A stretch of DNA of 64,000 bases from Cunninghamella blakesleeana (GCA_017871115.1 JAFCIZ010000005.1:3217501-3281500); one strand, 5' to 3'; counted from the first letter of the stretch, positions 36,093 through 48,477 are shown. Notes: generated from the letters alone by a model not told the origin. A program made the numbers and translations.

Positions 36093-39000
36093 TTACTCTT
36101 TCTTTAAAGTTTTCATTTCTACAGCACCACCACCACCAGCTTGATGTTCACGCATTAAATCTACTCCTTCTACTACTTTTTCTTTAGCAATTCTTGACGC
36201 TTCACCAGCAACTGCTGTTAAAATACGTTCTAAAGGACCCCATAAGTTCAATGCATATACAACATAACCTCCAGCAGATAAAAGAATAAATAAAACAAGA
36301 TAAATAGGACTTGTAAGAATAACCATGAATTCGTTCCAACCCAAAACTAAAATAACCACAATTAACCAGGATGGGATCTTGGCCGTTGTTGCCACTACAG
36401 AACGTTTGGCTTCTAAATAAAAGGCATCGGATTCTCGTTTGAAACGATTACTAAGATCAATTTGTTTGGCTTCACCAAGGATGGTTAAACTTTGTTGGAA
36501 ATCAAAATCGTCGTTGGATTCAATAGTAAACTCTTCATTATCTTTCAAATCGATCTTGGCAAACAAAGGAATCAAGGTTAAGGTCTATGTATATGCGTAT
36601 AAAAATAAGAGAGGATATAAAGTAAGATAAAGATGACCATTATATTTTTTTTAGCGGGAAAAAAAAATTACTTACATCATCTCTGGCAACTTTGAAGAAG
36701 GCATCAATATCATCTTCAGGTTTCCATACGCGAGGTAAACCATGATCATCATATCGGAATTTTTCTTCGAACCTATTTAAAAAAATAAAGTAAACTGATC
36801 AATACCTCCTCTTGAAAAAATTTATATATATATATATCCTATTTCTCTCTTTTTTTATTATTCTTCTTACTTTGAGCGTAATTTTAATAATAGCATATTA
36901 TCAGCCAATTCTTCATCCACTTTTTTACGTAAAACGAGCCATGCTTCTCTTTTTAAATTTAATACAGATTCTTCTAATTCTTCATCAGTTGAATTAAAAC
37001 CTAAAAATAAAAAATAAATGAATATAAATGATTAGTCATACATATGCGTATAAAATTACTTTTCTTTTATATATATTAAAGGCGATACTTTACTCTTTGC
37101 TTTTTGAACCAATGTACGTTGACCATTTTCAACTGTTTCTTTATAAGCTTCAATCACCTTTTGCCAAATATTAGGTTGAGGGTTATTTAATGCAATAGAA
37201 ATAGGCTCAGCCAATTCGTTTTCAACTTGTTTCTATAAAAATATAAAATATAAATAAATAAATCTAATAGTATATATTCATTTACGTATTTATATGATTA
37301 TAGATATAAAAAAAAACTTACAGTTAAAGCTTTACTCATCTTTTTAAATTCATCAGCACGAGCCTTAGTAGAAATATTTTCAAACTCTTCTTCCAATAAA
37401 GTATGTTCATGAGTGTAAGACCAATCAGTATCAGGTAATATAATAGCTATATATTTTTTTTGTTTCAAAAAAAAAAAAAAAATGGATGTAAGATGAGAAA
37501 AAAAATATCTATATATACATGCATACATATATATATATATATATATGATCCTATTACTGTTTTATATCTTAACATATTTAATTATTTATTTTATATCCTT
37601 TCATTTTACCTTTAGCTCCTTCTAAGAAATAATCATTAGCTCCTTTCAAAGATTGACTGACAGCAGTAGCAAAATTATAAGAAGGTTTTTTCAATTCATC
37701 TTTAAGATTAGATTCAAACATGGTGATAGCCTTTTTATGTAAGTTTTTCAATTGACCAACAAAGAAAACATTTAATTGAGTATTTAATTTGATCAACATT
37801 TCGGAACGTTTCTTTTGGTAAACGACTTGATGATAACGAGAGGCATTTTTATCAAAAGAATCCACAGCTTGTTGACGAATAGTTAACATCTCTTCACCCA
37901 AATTATCAATGGTAACGCCCTTTTCCAAAATAGGTGATTTGAAAGGAGACAATTTTTGTGTGAAGACTTCAAATGCAGCACTTGAAATTTCATCACAGCG
38001 GTATTGGGCCAACAATTCCTGTTGTGTGGGTAAGTCCAAATCTTTATTAGTTAAGATTTTATCCCAAATACCAGAAGCATAAATATGATAACCATCTGCA
38101 GGGATACGTTTATGATATTCAGGCTTAAAAACAAAGTTGGGGTTGGTGGGATCATTGAATCTTTTTCTTAATAAAGCCACTTCATCATTGAATTTTTCAG
38201 GCAATAAGACTTTATGAGGTAATCCAGTATACATGAAATCAAAATAATCATGAATTTGACAATTTTCTAATCCTTCTGGTTTAGATAATCCAGCCCATAT
38301 CTTTTCAAGATCCGATTGTAATGTTTTGGCTAAATTTTCCAAAGGTGTTGAACCAACATGATCACGAATCACCATTAATATTAATGTCTTTTCCTTTTGT
38401 TGTTGGTTATGTGTATTTTGTTGGAATAATTGTAAGTTGACTTCAAAAACAGTTTTTAATAAACCCATGTTAGCCCCTTGATAAAGACCAACTTGATGTT
38501 CCCATAAATTTAAAATAATTACTTCACTAGTCGCCATGGAAAACAAAGCCGATTTACGTTCAAAATCTTGGTCTTCACCTCGTTCTCGACCATCTGTTCC
38601 TTCTACATCCATAACCAAGACATGCATACCTCGACCGCGTGACATCCATATACCTTTAGTCGTTTGACTACGTTGGTTTTCATTCATTACATCAAAACTT
38701 GTACCAAATAACCCATTTAATAACGTACCTTTTAATTACAAAAAATAATAAATAAAAATAAAAAATTAGAGTTACAAATAAATAAGAGAAAAATTCAAGG
38801 GTAAAATATTCATATGATTTTTGTTATTATTACTATTCTTGTTATAATTTGACTTACTTTTTCCGGTACTTTGTGACCCAAAGACAGCTACAACGTTATA
38901 TTTGAATCCTGCTTCACCAAGACCCCATTTATCTAAATACTCTGGTAGGTTTTGACTATATGATAATTATATATTTTTTAATATATATATATTTATAGAA

Positions 39001-39193
39001 AGAAATTTATATATATAAATATATAAAATAAATAAAGTATATGTTTTTTATTTATCATCTTATTAAAAAACTCTTACGTAAATTTTTGGTTTTCATCAAT
39101 AATTTGAAGTCTAGGAAGAGGCTTTGTATCTTCATCCCAATTGGTAGTTGAAATAGTGCCTTCTATAGCATTTGTATCAATTGTTGGTTCCAT
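36093..39193 (-). CDS. SEY1: Sey1/RHD3-type dynamin-like GTPase for homotypic ER fusion
   Basis: Eight exons (39193-39078, 38955-38858, 38728-37610, 37446-37322, 37232-37094, 37000-36871, 36772-36676, 36584-36093), all joined in phase, give about 771 aa, the family length. GTPase motifs: P-loop GSQSTGKS (about 65-72), G3 in [40 protein letters not shown], and the RD motif (VIRD). A long helical-bundle region follows, then two close hydrophobic segments ([14 protein letters not shown] and [19 protein letters not shown]) that form the ER hairpin anchor, and a short cytosolic tail. Sey1 tethers and fuses ER tubules to make three-way junctions. No missing residues. It is the largest intact cellular gene here by exon count. 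Confidence 0.96.
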
Positions 39194-39859
39194 ACTTTAT
39201 TTTTTATTTTTTTTATTTTCACTTGTTCTAAAATAAAGGTATATACAAATAAGACACACGTAAACAGTAAAGATTAGAAATGAGAGATAAAAAAGGGGGA
39301 AAATAATTATTAATATGGGCCCAACCGGTCTAAATAAATTACTTACATATACAGAAATAAAACAAATATAAATGTAAATATATAAAAGAAAGAAAAATAA
39401 ATATATATAAAAATATATAAAAATATATATATATCACAGTAATAAAGCTAAAAAAAAGAAAAAAAAGAGAGAGAGAGAGAGAAAATAGCCATTTTTATTT
39501 TCAATAGCAATTTCTTTTACCGTTGGAGAGAGTTAAAAGCCCGTCAGGATTTTTTCTTTCTTCAAAAAAATATATCAAAACATATGAAAAATAGAGCTTT
39601 ATTTATTATTTCTTTTTAAAAGAAGGAACCTATTTAATTCAATTTGATTATTAAAAAAACCAAATCATTTTCTTATATATAAAATAATTAATATTAGAAA
39701 AATGGAGATAAAATAGTCATCACGTGAAATTTTTCAAACAAAAAAAATCATTTTTTATTCATGTTAGAACAATTTCTATATATGTATAAATGTATATCAA
39801 ATAAAAAAAATTTAAAAAAAAAGAAAACCATCTATATTCGTTTAAACAATAAATATTAT
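39194..39859. other. 5' region of SEY1, no gene
   Basis: AT-rich; includes a GAGAGAGA run (39468-39482) and a CACGTG E-box at 39721-39726. No ORF of note. Confidence 0.45.
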
Positions 39860-40110
39860 TTAAAGTGGAAGATTTCCAGTGAGATCACCTAAAGGCTCAT
39901 TACCAGAAGCACCACTAGAAGGTCCTGTTTTTTGACCACCTTCAAGCCCGCTTATAGGGTTACCACCCCCTTGAAGAACTTTAGTTACGTCCTTTAGTTC
40001 GGCAAGATTAGTAAGTTCACTAATAGGATCAGATCCACCACCAAGAGGAGCTGCTTGAATTTGTACAAATACAATAGAGAATACAATTGATAAAATACTT
40101 GCGACTTTCA

Positions 40111-40111
<1 letters not shown>
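39860..40111 (-). CDS. Small secreted Gly-rich protein 1
   Basis: Single exon, 83 codons. The signal peptide MKVASILSIVFSIVFVQIQA ends before APLGG. The mature part of about 63 residues is Gly/Ser/Pro-rich without cysteine (GGGSDPIS and GGGNPISG are an internal echo of each other). First of three consecutive minus-strand genes that share a leader ending in QAAP or HAAP. The immediate upstream DNA is an (ATT)n run at 40110-40154. Function unknown; a secreted wall-associated or effector-like peptide is possible. Confidence 0.6.
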
Positions 40112-40156
<45 letters not shown>

Positions 40157-40896
40157 CTGAAGGATTGATTTGGTAGTAATAAATTAACTATGTTTGAAAT
40201 GAAAAAGTAAAAAAGAAATAAAAAGTAGAAATGATTGTTATTTTATATCTTTTTTTTTTAATCTATATATATAGGAGGCATTCATTTTTTTATAAAATGT
40301 TAATTTTTATATGACATGTATACATAACATATATTATTTTAGTGACAAAAAAAAAAAAAAATAGGAGGATGTGAAATTGCATTATATATTTTTCAGCTTG
40401 GGATTTAAACCTAACGTGAACTCAATTAAAAAAAAAAGGATTTATTTTATTATTACTATTTAAAATATTTTGATTAATATATTATTGAAAAATAGTAAAA
40501 CCGATATCAAATCATTTGAATATAAACTATACCATATTAATTGAATAGAGGATAGTAAATAAAATGATTTGATAGGAGAGTAGATGAGTAATAGAGAAAT
40601 AGAGAGAAGAGAGAGCTAGAAATGAAGTTTAGACAGAAAGAATGATGATTAATATATCCCCTTTTACTATGAGCATGTCGAAAAAATAATATTTTTTCCC
40701 TCTCTCCCCTTAAAAAAAATGAAAAATTTGGAGAATGTTTTTTAATGCATTAAAGCATAAACGTTTATTAAAAATAAATAAAAATGATCATAGAAAATAA
40801 TATATAGTAGATTTTAAAAACAAATTTAATTAATCAAATAATGAAAGAAAGTAAGGATATCAAACTAAAAAAGTAAATGAATCAATAAACATATAC
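40112..40896. other. Spacer with ATT microsatellite
   Basis: Begins with an (ATT)n microsatellite (40110-40154) directly upstream of the small secreted gene; otherwise gene-free AT-rich DNA. Confidence 0.5.
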
Positions 40897-41241
40897 CTAT
40901 TCACCAAAATTTTCACAAACAATATTAATAACAGTCCCAGTTTCAGCAATACCATCAAGAGGAACAGGAGTTCCATTTTTCAAATGGCAAGCTTTTTTTA
41001 CTGTAGAACTAACTGCTTCTCCAGCTGGATTAATAGGTTTTGCACCTTGGCTTTTTCCACCACTTGGTGAAGCTTGTTGAAAAACAGCATCAGGAAATTC
41101 ACCAGGTCCAAAAAATTGTTCGGCTATTTGCTGTGCTTCCTTGGTAGTAGCATCAGTCGTTTGATCAGATCCTGGAATAGGTGCTGCTTGAGACAAAGCA
41201 ATTAATGCTGCTATCATCATAACTATATTCCATTTCATCAT
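40897..41241 (-). CDS. Small secreted protein 2
   Basis: Single exon, 114 codons. The signal peptide (MMKWNIVMMIAALIALSQA) is followed by APIPGSDQTT. The mature protein has two cysteines near its C-terminus (KACHLKNG, NIVCENFGE), possibly one disulfide, and a FFGPGEFP motif. No known family recognised. It shares the leader style and orientation of its two neighbours, and the mature parts are unrelated by eye, so the cluster may be functional rather than a recent duplication. Confidence 0.6.
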   Translation of the reverse strand: MMKWNIVMMIAALIALSQAAPIPGSDQTTDATTKEAQQIAEQFFGPGEFPDAVFQQASPSGGKSQGAKPINPAGEAVSSTVKKACHLKNGTPVPLDGIAETGTVINIVCENFGE

Positions 41242-41936
41242 TTTATATATTTATATATTTGTATATATTAATTAATTATTATTATCAAAAAGAAAGAAAG
41301 GATAAAAAAAAGAAAACAAAGCATTGTTTATGTTTATGGCTTATATATATATATATGATTTCAACCGTTTCTTTTTGAAAAAATTTGTATCATTCTATTC
41401 CCCTTGGAATTTTTTTAAAAAAAGTAAATAGAAATGTATATCAAACATCAGGAATCATATTGACATTACTCTTTAATGACTTTCTTCCCATTTTGGGAAC
41501 TTTAAAGTAATTGGTTTGGATCTCTTTTTTTTTTTTTTTTTTCGTGAATGATTGACCATATATGTATATGTATATGTATGTATGTAGTACATTTATTTTT
41601 TAATTTTTTGGAAAAAAAAAAAAAAAAAACCGACAAAATTAATAGATAAACTTACGTATTTTACTAATTTATAATTTATTAAAAATGCATTTCTTTACAT
41701 ACGACGCAGAATATATCAGGTACGTAACTCATGTATTTTTATTTTCTTGCATAATAAAACCTCTAATGGTCATGATATTTAAAATAAACACAGACAGTTT
41801 AGGTAAAACAAAATAATATAGTTTATTATAAGTAATTTTCGTCAAAATAAATAAAATGAATTAAATAGAATTAAATAGTAATAAATAAATAAATAAATAA
41901 ATAAAATGAAAATAATATATTGATTTTTTTAAGAAC
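41242..41936. other. Gene-free spacer
   Basis: AT-rich spacer with a T-run at 41526-41542, a TATG microsatellite near 41560-41587 and an (AAAT)n run just after the next gene (41881-41908). Confidence 0.45.
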
Positions 41937-42629
41937 TTAAACTGGGATAGGTAAGTTAGGTACAGCACCTCCAGCACCTCCAGCACCTCCAGCACCTTTA
42001 GCAGCACCAATAGCACCGGTGACTAGATCAATAACAGCTTCGGTAGGAAGGCCAGCACGTTTTTGTTTGAGAGCACTAGAAGCTCTTTCGATACTTTGTT
42101 TTACTAAACCACCAACTAGTTCGGAGGCAGGATCACCTCCTTCACGACCACTAACAGGTGTTTTACGGATTAGATCATCCACTTGAAAGCGTTGAGTAGA
42201 TTCTTGTCGTTTACCAATACCATTAAAAATTTCACCAATAGAACCAACAGCACCATTTAATTGATCTTCAACTTGGGAAGGGTCTATTGGTGAAGCAGGT
42301 GCAGGTTCAGATTGTGGGGGTATGGATTCAGCGTTAGGATCTGTAGCAGCATTAGGATCCGTAGCAGCATTAGGATCTGTAGCGGTGTTAGGATCTGTAG
42401 CAGGTTCGGTACTAGGAGCTGACTGTGTAGCTGCATCACCACCATTAGGTGAGGAAGCAGTGATTTTGGGACTTCCTTGATCGATTAAATCTTTAAACCA
42501 ACTGAAATCACCAAAGTTTGTGGCACCACCACCAGCAGCAGCAGCAGCAGCTGATGTATCTGTAACAGGGGCAGCATGAATTAATGCAACACTGGCCATT
42601 ACGGATAATGTAATTAATTGAATCTTCAT
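41937..42629 (-). CDS. Secreted repeat protein 3 with candidate dibasic processing sites
   Basis: Single exon, 230 codons. The signal peptide MKIQLITLSVMASVALIHA is followed by APVTD. It contains a poly-Ala run, a tandem ATDPN(A/T) repeat (four units, about residues 80-99), a Pro/Ser linker, then two segments preceded by basic pairs: IGKRQES and KQKRAGLP, which look like Kex2-type cleavage sites. The C-terminus has a GAGGAGGA repeat. The layout (leader, spacer, KR-delimited parts) recalls fungal secreted precursors processed in the Golgi, but the peptides are not repeats of one another. Third member of the secreted cluster; function unknown. Confidence 0.65.
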   Translation of the reverse strand: MKIQLITLSVMASVALIHAAPVTDTSAAAAAAGGGATNFGDFSWFKDLIDQGSPKITASSPNGGDAATQSAPSTEPATDPNTATDPNAATDPNAATDPNAESIPPQSEPAPASPIDPSQVEDQLNGAVGSIGEIFNGIGKRQESTQRFQVDDLIRKTPVSGREGGDPASELVGGLVKQSIERASSALKQKRAGLPTEAVIDLVTGAIGAAKGAGGAGGAGGAVPNLPIPV

Positions 42630-43544
42630 TTTTTTAGATAAAATAAATATATTAAAATTAAGAGTATATATAATAGTAATAATGAAAAGAAATCATTCAG
42701 ATTTGAAAATATCGTTTATATTTATATTATTTCATTTTTTTAAAAAGGAATTAGTAGAATATGTTATTCTAATTTTTACTGATATGGATAAAAAAAAAAA
42801 GGTAGGAGGTTATTTTTTTATGAATGTGATGATGATGTGCGTTAAATAAAATGATAATTGGTTTTTTTTTTTTCTGTAAAAATTATAATAAATATTTTCG
42901 TTAATTAGAAATATTTTTATAACGATAGACGAAATATGTAGATCTTTTTTTTTCTTTTTGGTATCTCCTTTTCTAATTAAATTCGTTGCCTAAAAAACAC
43001 TTTGTTCGATATTTTGTTTAGTTCATATCTAAATGTTTGCATTCCATACTGTGTTGTCTCACTATTTATTAATTTTGGAATGTGATCACATGACCTTCAC
43101 AAAAGATGAAATGATGATGATCAACAAAAGTGTACGTTTTATTATTATTATTATTATTATTCTTATTTAAATACATAAAACTCTTTTATTTAATAATAAT
43201 AAATGTATACAAGCTTGCTATCTCGATAAAAAAAAAGAAGATATAACTTTTTATTAAAAAAAAGTAATACAAAAAAGAAGATCGCTACACTATCTTTTTA
43301 TTCTTTTTGTGTTACTTTAATACCAGCTTTTTACCCAATTAAAAAAGATATCAGAGGCACCCACACCATATCAATTCTCTTCCAAATAAAGTTTTACTGA
43401 TTGGAAAACTGACTTTTAAATACATTAATCTATTTTTTTTTTTTTTCATATTTTGCAATCTTTTTTTTTTACACTTATTTTCCTTTACCTCCTTTTTTTT
43501 CAAGTTTTTTTTTTTTTCTTTTTTTTTTACATAATTGCTATTCT
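42630..43544. other. Divergent promoter region, secreted protein 3 / CHR transporter
   Basis: Gene-free. Contains a perfect 10-base palindrome TGTGATCACA (43081-43090), an (ATT)n run (43140-43160), and a long pyrimidine tract (43432-43530) immediately before the transporter start, typical of strong fungal promoters. Confidence 0.5.
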
Positions 43545-44906
43545 ATGACAAAACCATTTTTAAAAAGGTTTTATGAAAATACAAAAATATTTCTCCCTTT
43601 AGGGTATACCAGTTTTGGAGGACCTAATGCACATATAGGCATTTTACATAATTTATTGGTCGAAAAGCATTGCTGGTTGAATGATCAAACGTTTTCCGAG
43701 TTATATAGTATTTGTCAAGCATTACCAGGACCTTCTTCTACACAATTAGCTTATAGTTTGGGGGTTGTTCATGATGGATTTTTAATAGGTACATGGGACT
43801 TTTTATTATGGAGTATTCCTATGGGGATTGTGATGGCGTTAATTGGGCTTGTGGTGGCGCGACAATCCACTTTGGACCCCGATCATGAATTTCCTTTAGT
43901 GGTGATTTATTTAACCCAAGGTTTGGCATCAGCCGCCATTGGATTGATTGTCTTGGCCGCATATAAATTACATCTTGCTAATGCTATAGATTCCATTACA
44001 AAAATCATTGTTTTCCTCACTGCTAGTATTGCGATTTTATATTCTGCCCCTTGGTTATATCCAATACTAATGCTAGTCAGTGGTTGTTTTACACTTTTTT
44101 ATTACTTGTGCCGTGAAAAACAAGAACCATCCACCACTTCAACGGAACATCAAGAAGAGAATAATGATCAAGGTCGTATTCGTTTACCAATTACTGATGA
44201 AGAAGAAGGACATAATGGCGAAGATACTTTGATTCAATATCCCATGACCTTCAGTGGTATCTTTTTCACCATTTGGCTTGTTTTATTCATTTTGGCTATT
44301 CTTGCACGATTTCTTTTATTACCTTCTGCTACCACCAAAGAAGCTACGCCTTTAAGTATTTTAAGTGTATTTTATTTTGTTGGATCCATTATTTTTGGTG
44401 GAGGGCCAGTGGTGATTCCTTTATTGCAAGGTTACACCCAAGATTGGGTTACCAGTAGCCAATTTGTTTTAGGTTTAGCTATTCAAAACTCGTTGCCAGG
44501 TCCTAATTTTAATTTTGCTACCTACCTAGGTGCTATTGCTTTATCCTCAAACCCTATCGGTTCTAATTTACTGGGCGCTCTGTTAGGTTTTATTGGGATA
44601 TTTTTGCCTGGTATTTTATTACAATCCGCTGTGATCCCTTGTTGGCAATACGTTCGATCCAATCAAAAAGTAAAGTTGATTTTCCGTGGTGTGAATGCTG
44701 CCGCTACAGGATTAGTGTTTTCTACCATTTGGATTCTTTGGAATCAAATCAATCAAGAACGCCATAATAGTAGCGAATCGCTTCATTTTGTTATTGCTGT
44801 CATGACTTTTGTACTTTCTGAACAATTCCATGTTTCAACTCCGCTGGTGGTCATCTTGGGTGGTTCGATTGGACTCCTTGAGTGGTTTTTATCTGTTTAT
44901 TTATAA
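43545..44906 (+). CDS. CHR-family (chromate) ion transporter, two-domain type
   Basis: Intronless, 453 codons. Both homologous halves of a long-chain CHR protein are present. The first half has GYTSFGGPNAHIGILHN and the PGP motif QALPGPSSTQLAY; the second has FYFVGSIIFGGGPVVIP and NSLPGPNFNFATYLG. A hydrophilic acidic linker (about residues 195-225) lies between them. About 10-12 membrane segments. Bacterial ChrA members export chromate as a sulfate analogue and give resistance; fungal members have been reported to affect chromate or sulfate handling in either direction, so direction is not assigned. Lack of introns stands out among the larger genes here, but codon use looks like the host's. 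Confidence 0.9.
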   Translation: MTKPFLKRFYENTKIFLPLGYTSFGGPNAHIGILHNLLVEKHCWLNDQTFSELYSICQALPGPSSTQLAYSLGVVHDGFLIGTWDFLLWSIPMGIVMALIGLVVARQSTLDPDHEFPLVVIYLTQGLASAAIGLIVLAAYKLHLANAIDSITKIIVFLTASIAILYSAPWLYPILMLVSGCFTLFYYLCREKQEPSTTSTEHQEENNDQGRIRLPITDEEEGHNGEDTLIQYPMTFSGIFFTIWLVLFILAILARFLLLPSATTKEATPLSILSVFYFVGSIIFGGGPVVIPLLQGYTQDWVTSSQFVLGLAIQNSLPGPNFNFATYLGAIALSSNPIGSNLLGALLGFIGIFLPGILLQSAVIPCWQYVRSNQKVKLIFRGVNAAATGLVFSTIWILWNQINQERHNSSESLHFVIAVMTFVLSEQFHVSTPLVVILGGSIGLLEWFLSVYL

Positions 44907-45745
44907 AAAAGATAACTTACACATTATGTAATTTTATAATATCATCTGTATAATAATAATAATAATAATAATAATAAAGTGTAATTTTTTAAAAAGTAAA
45001 AAAGAAAAAGAGAATAATTAAGTTTGATCGTACTGTACTCCATTGTCAACTTTCCTCCACATACATTGTAAAAAAATAAAATAAAATAAAAAATGAATAC
45101 ATATTTATTTATTACTGGATTTCATTATCATAAAGCAAATTATATATACGGTTTATTTATTTTTCTTCAGCTTTTGTTGAAGCTTAGGAGTTTTTAGTGT
45201 CATTATATTTTAACTTGTAGATATTATTTGTTATATCGAACAACTTCTTTTAAAAAAAAAAGAAAACATTTCAATACATATAGGAAATTGTCTTTGTTTA
45301 AAAGGATTTATTTAGCTTATATCATTTAAAAACATTGAATTATTTTATATTTGACTTTATTTATTATATTTAAGGTTTTTTTTTTTTTTTTTTTTTGACA
45401 AGAGAAGTGATCGGACAATATCCAAATTAAGTATAGTAAGTGAATGAATAAGCAAGAGAAAATGAAGTTGAAAAAAAGTACTCAATTTAAACTTCCGTTA
45501 TTCATGAAAGTGGTGATTTATATTTTTTGCAATATGGGACATTTTATCTAAAATAGTACTAGTTTGCTCATTATGGTTACAAAATATATGTTTGAAGCTA
45601 AGATAAGAACCAATCAAAAAAAAATAATTAGATCTAAACATTTATAATAGACCCTCTCCTTCCCTACAATTTGATCACGACTTGATATATTTGATTGTGG
45701 TACAAAAAATCATATGAGCAGAAAATAATAATAATAATAATAATA

Positions 45746-45781
<36 letters not shown>

Positions 45782-46249
45782 GACGTCCTATTTACCAAGA
45801 TTTTACCGATATATAAATAATAATAATAATAATAATAATATACAAATGTACACATATGTAACTATATCAAGATTAACCGAAAGAGAAAGAGAATAGATGC
45901 TGGAAACTGATAATATAAATATTTATTATATATGCACGCTTTTTTATATAAACAGTTTTATGGCGATTTTTTGACATGCATTTCCTTTATATATTATGAT
46001 CAATCTTTATTACTATTTATAATAGATTATCCTCTATGTCATTGTCTCTATCCTTCCCTCCTTTTTTTTCCTTTTTTCTATTTCTCCTATTCTTTAATTT
46101 TCAATGTTTCATATTTATATATATCTTTATTTTCTTTTTATTTTTTGGCGGTAAAAGTAAAATTCCATGATAAAAGAACGGAAAGAAAACCGAAAAGAGT
46201 AACTAAATTAAGGAATGCAAATTACCGGAATATAAATATAAAAAAAGTC

Positions 46250-46287
<38 letters not shown>

Positions 46288-46599
46288 CTTATATACACTT
46301 GTATAACTACATTTAATGATGATGACTATATACATATATAAAAAAAGATATATTAATATTTATTTGTATAAAGACGTGTATATAAAAGAAATATGTTATG
46401 TATGTACATGTATGTAATGTAAAAAAAGAAGGATAAAATAAAGTTTGTTTTAACTTTTTTATTTTAAATCGGCGTTTAACAGTTTTTGTTCTCTTTTTTT
46501 ATAATTCGTAGCTCCCCACATTTTCCCAGATTTTTTCTTTATTTACCGATTCAAAAAAAAAATAAAGAAATGTATATAGATTACTTGAATAAATAAATA

Positions 46600-46630
<31 letters not shown>

Positions 46631-47460
46631 CGTGACTTTATGATCATTTTGTTTGTAAAATAAAAAAAAAAAAGTAATTCTCATCATTTATTTATATTAT
46701 AATGACAATACTAATAGAAAGATAAACGGCGTTTCTTGTTTATAAAAAAAAAAATCTTAAAAGATCCAATTAAAGTGTAAGTTTGAGGATTTACTCCTTA
46801 TTATTCTAAAATATCATATATAATTAAAAACCCTAATCATCTTTAATAAAATTATTAAAGTGAAAATAATATTGATACATATAAAACATCACCAGTTAAA
46901 TATGAAAAAATAGAATAAAAAATCTGAGATTCTAAAACTAATTTGATTTCTATTGATAAACAGAAGTATATAAAAAAAAAGAGAGAGAGAGATCAGATAG
47001 AGAATAAAAAAAAGTTTTATTTTTTTTTCACCCCAGCATATATATCTTTATGGTAATGATTATATCTTCTCACGAAAAAAAAAAAAATATACATTTTCCC
47101 TCGCTAAACTTCTTTTTTTTTTTAAAAAAAAAAGTGGCCAATGCTTCCTTTTTTGAATTAATAATAATAATAATAATAATAAAAACTTTTTATTTATTTT
47201 AATGTATGAATAGTTATATATATATACACATATATATATATATATATAAAATGATATGTTTTTGATATATAGTGTAAGGAAAAATTAAAAAAAGAAAAGT
47301 ATATACAAGATAAGAAATATGAAAATGAGAAAAAATGGTAGGAGTTGTAAAACAATACACAAAGAAAGAGAGAGAGAGAGGAAAGGGATTTTTTTTTTTT
47401 TAAAAAAAAAAAAAAAAGAATAATAATAAAAAAGATAAGGAATGTTTCTTTTTTTTCTTC
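44907..47460. other. Gene-free region with microsatellites
   Basis: About 2.5 kb of AT-rich DNA with (AAT)n runs (44950-44977, 45726-45748, 45820-45840, 46602-46628, 47158-47180), (TA)n runs (45749-45775, 46258-46287) and long A/T tracts. The open frames here are low-complexity shadows of these repeats. Confidence 0.5.
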
Positions 47461-48477
47461 TTAATTTTGAAGAATAGAAGATGAATTATAAAAGCAATAT
47501 TTTGAAATAAAATCTTGATAACCAACATGTAAAGTGGGTGATAAAGTAGGAAGGGTATCAGGAATGGAGGAATGTGATTGATGCTGTTGACGAGCATTTG
47601 AGAAATTATAACGATGTTTTAATTGATGAGTATCTAAAGGATGTTGTTGTTTTGTTAAAGATTGATGGGAATGATCATTATCATCTACAAGATCAATCAT
47701 ATCTTCTTCCTCATCATCCTCGTTATCACTTAATTGTAAAGGAGGAGTAGAAGGTAAAGTAGGGATTAAATCCAATTGATAGTTTTTTCCATCGTTATTG
47801 TCCCAAAATTCTCGGCCATTCACGATATATTTCAAAGCTAAGAAACAAGTAAGAGGTTTGACTTTTTTATTATCAAGGGAGGAATTAGGCGAAGAAGGCA
47901 ATGGCAATTCAAAAGTGAAACGATCCCAAGTATTAGTAGTGCTAGCAATAGGCTCCCGGTAATTGGCTTGAATCTCTTGGAAAGTATCCCAATAATCAAA
48001 ACTATATCGAATCATCACCTTTTTTTCATAAGCCAAGTTTGCAACACGACATCTACCAAATAAGAGTTGGTCATGTTCTAATTGGACATTTTCAATACGA
48101 ATAGCAGCTTGATTTAAACTTTTGTACATGGCTAATTTAGAAGGCCAATCGATACATTTTAATTCATATCTTGGCTCTTGAAGAAAAGGTGGATCCCCAC
48201 TACGTATCATCTTTGGCATTTGTGATTTTAAGAACAATCGAACTTGCTCTAAATCATCATCTTGACAAAATCGAACCATCTTCTTTTTTGTAGTTGGTGT
48301 CATAGGTGTGATAGGTGTAGTAGGTTCCGATAAGGAGTTTTTATGTTGGTTAGTGGTGGCGGCGGTGGTGGTATTACATCGATTGATAGATACTCTACGA
48401 CGGCGATGGTTATTTGTTGTGGTGGTGGTTGATGATAAAGAATGTTGTGTATGAATAAGAGGAATGATAGTTGTCAT
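47461..48477 (-). CDS. CBM21-domain protein phosphatase 1 regulatory (glycogen-targeting) subunit
   Basis: Single exon, 338 codons. An N-terminal Thr/Asn/His-rich region leads to KKKMVRFCQDD, which contains the RVxF-type PP1-docking motif (K-M-V-R-F) just as in Gac1 and mammalian PPP1R3 subunits. A CBM21 carbohydrate-binding domain follows at about residues 125-255: NVQLEHDQLLFGRCRVANLA, YEKKVMIRYSFDYWDTF, DRFTFELPLP, and the signature ALKYIVNGREFWDNNDGKNY. An acidic stretch and a His/Gln-rich tail complete it. Such subunits bring Glc7/PP1 to glycogen to activate glycogen synthase. No oddity; the call is firm at family level. Confidence 0.9.
   Translation of the reverse strand: MTTIIPLIHTQHSLSSTTTTTNNHRRRRVSINRCNTTTAATTNQHKNSLSEPTTPITPMTPTTKKKMVRFCQDDDLEQVRLFLKSQMPKMIRSGDPPFLQEPRYELKCIDWPSKLAMYKSLNQAAIRIENVQLEHDQLLFGRCRVANLAYEKKVMIRYSFDYWDTFQEIQANYREPIASTTNTWDRFTFELPLPSSPNSSLDNKKVKPLTCFLALKYIVNGREFWDNNDGKNYQLDLIPTLPSTPPLQLSDNEDDEEEDMIDLVDDNDHSHQSLTKQQHPLDTHQLKHRYNFSNARQQHQSHSSIPDTLPTLSPTLHVGYQDFISKYCFYNSSSILQN

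Noticed and set aside
45932..46306. 124-codon open frame
   Set aside because: Ends in an Ile/Tyr run coded by a (TA)n microsatellite and is Phe/Tyr/Ser-rich throughout; typical chance frame in AT-rich DNA.
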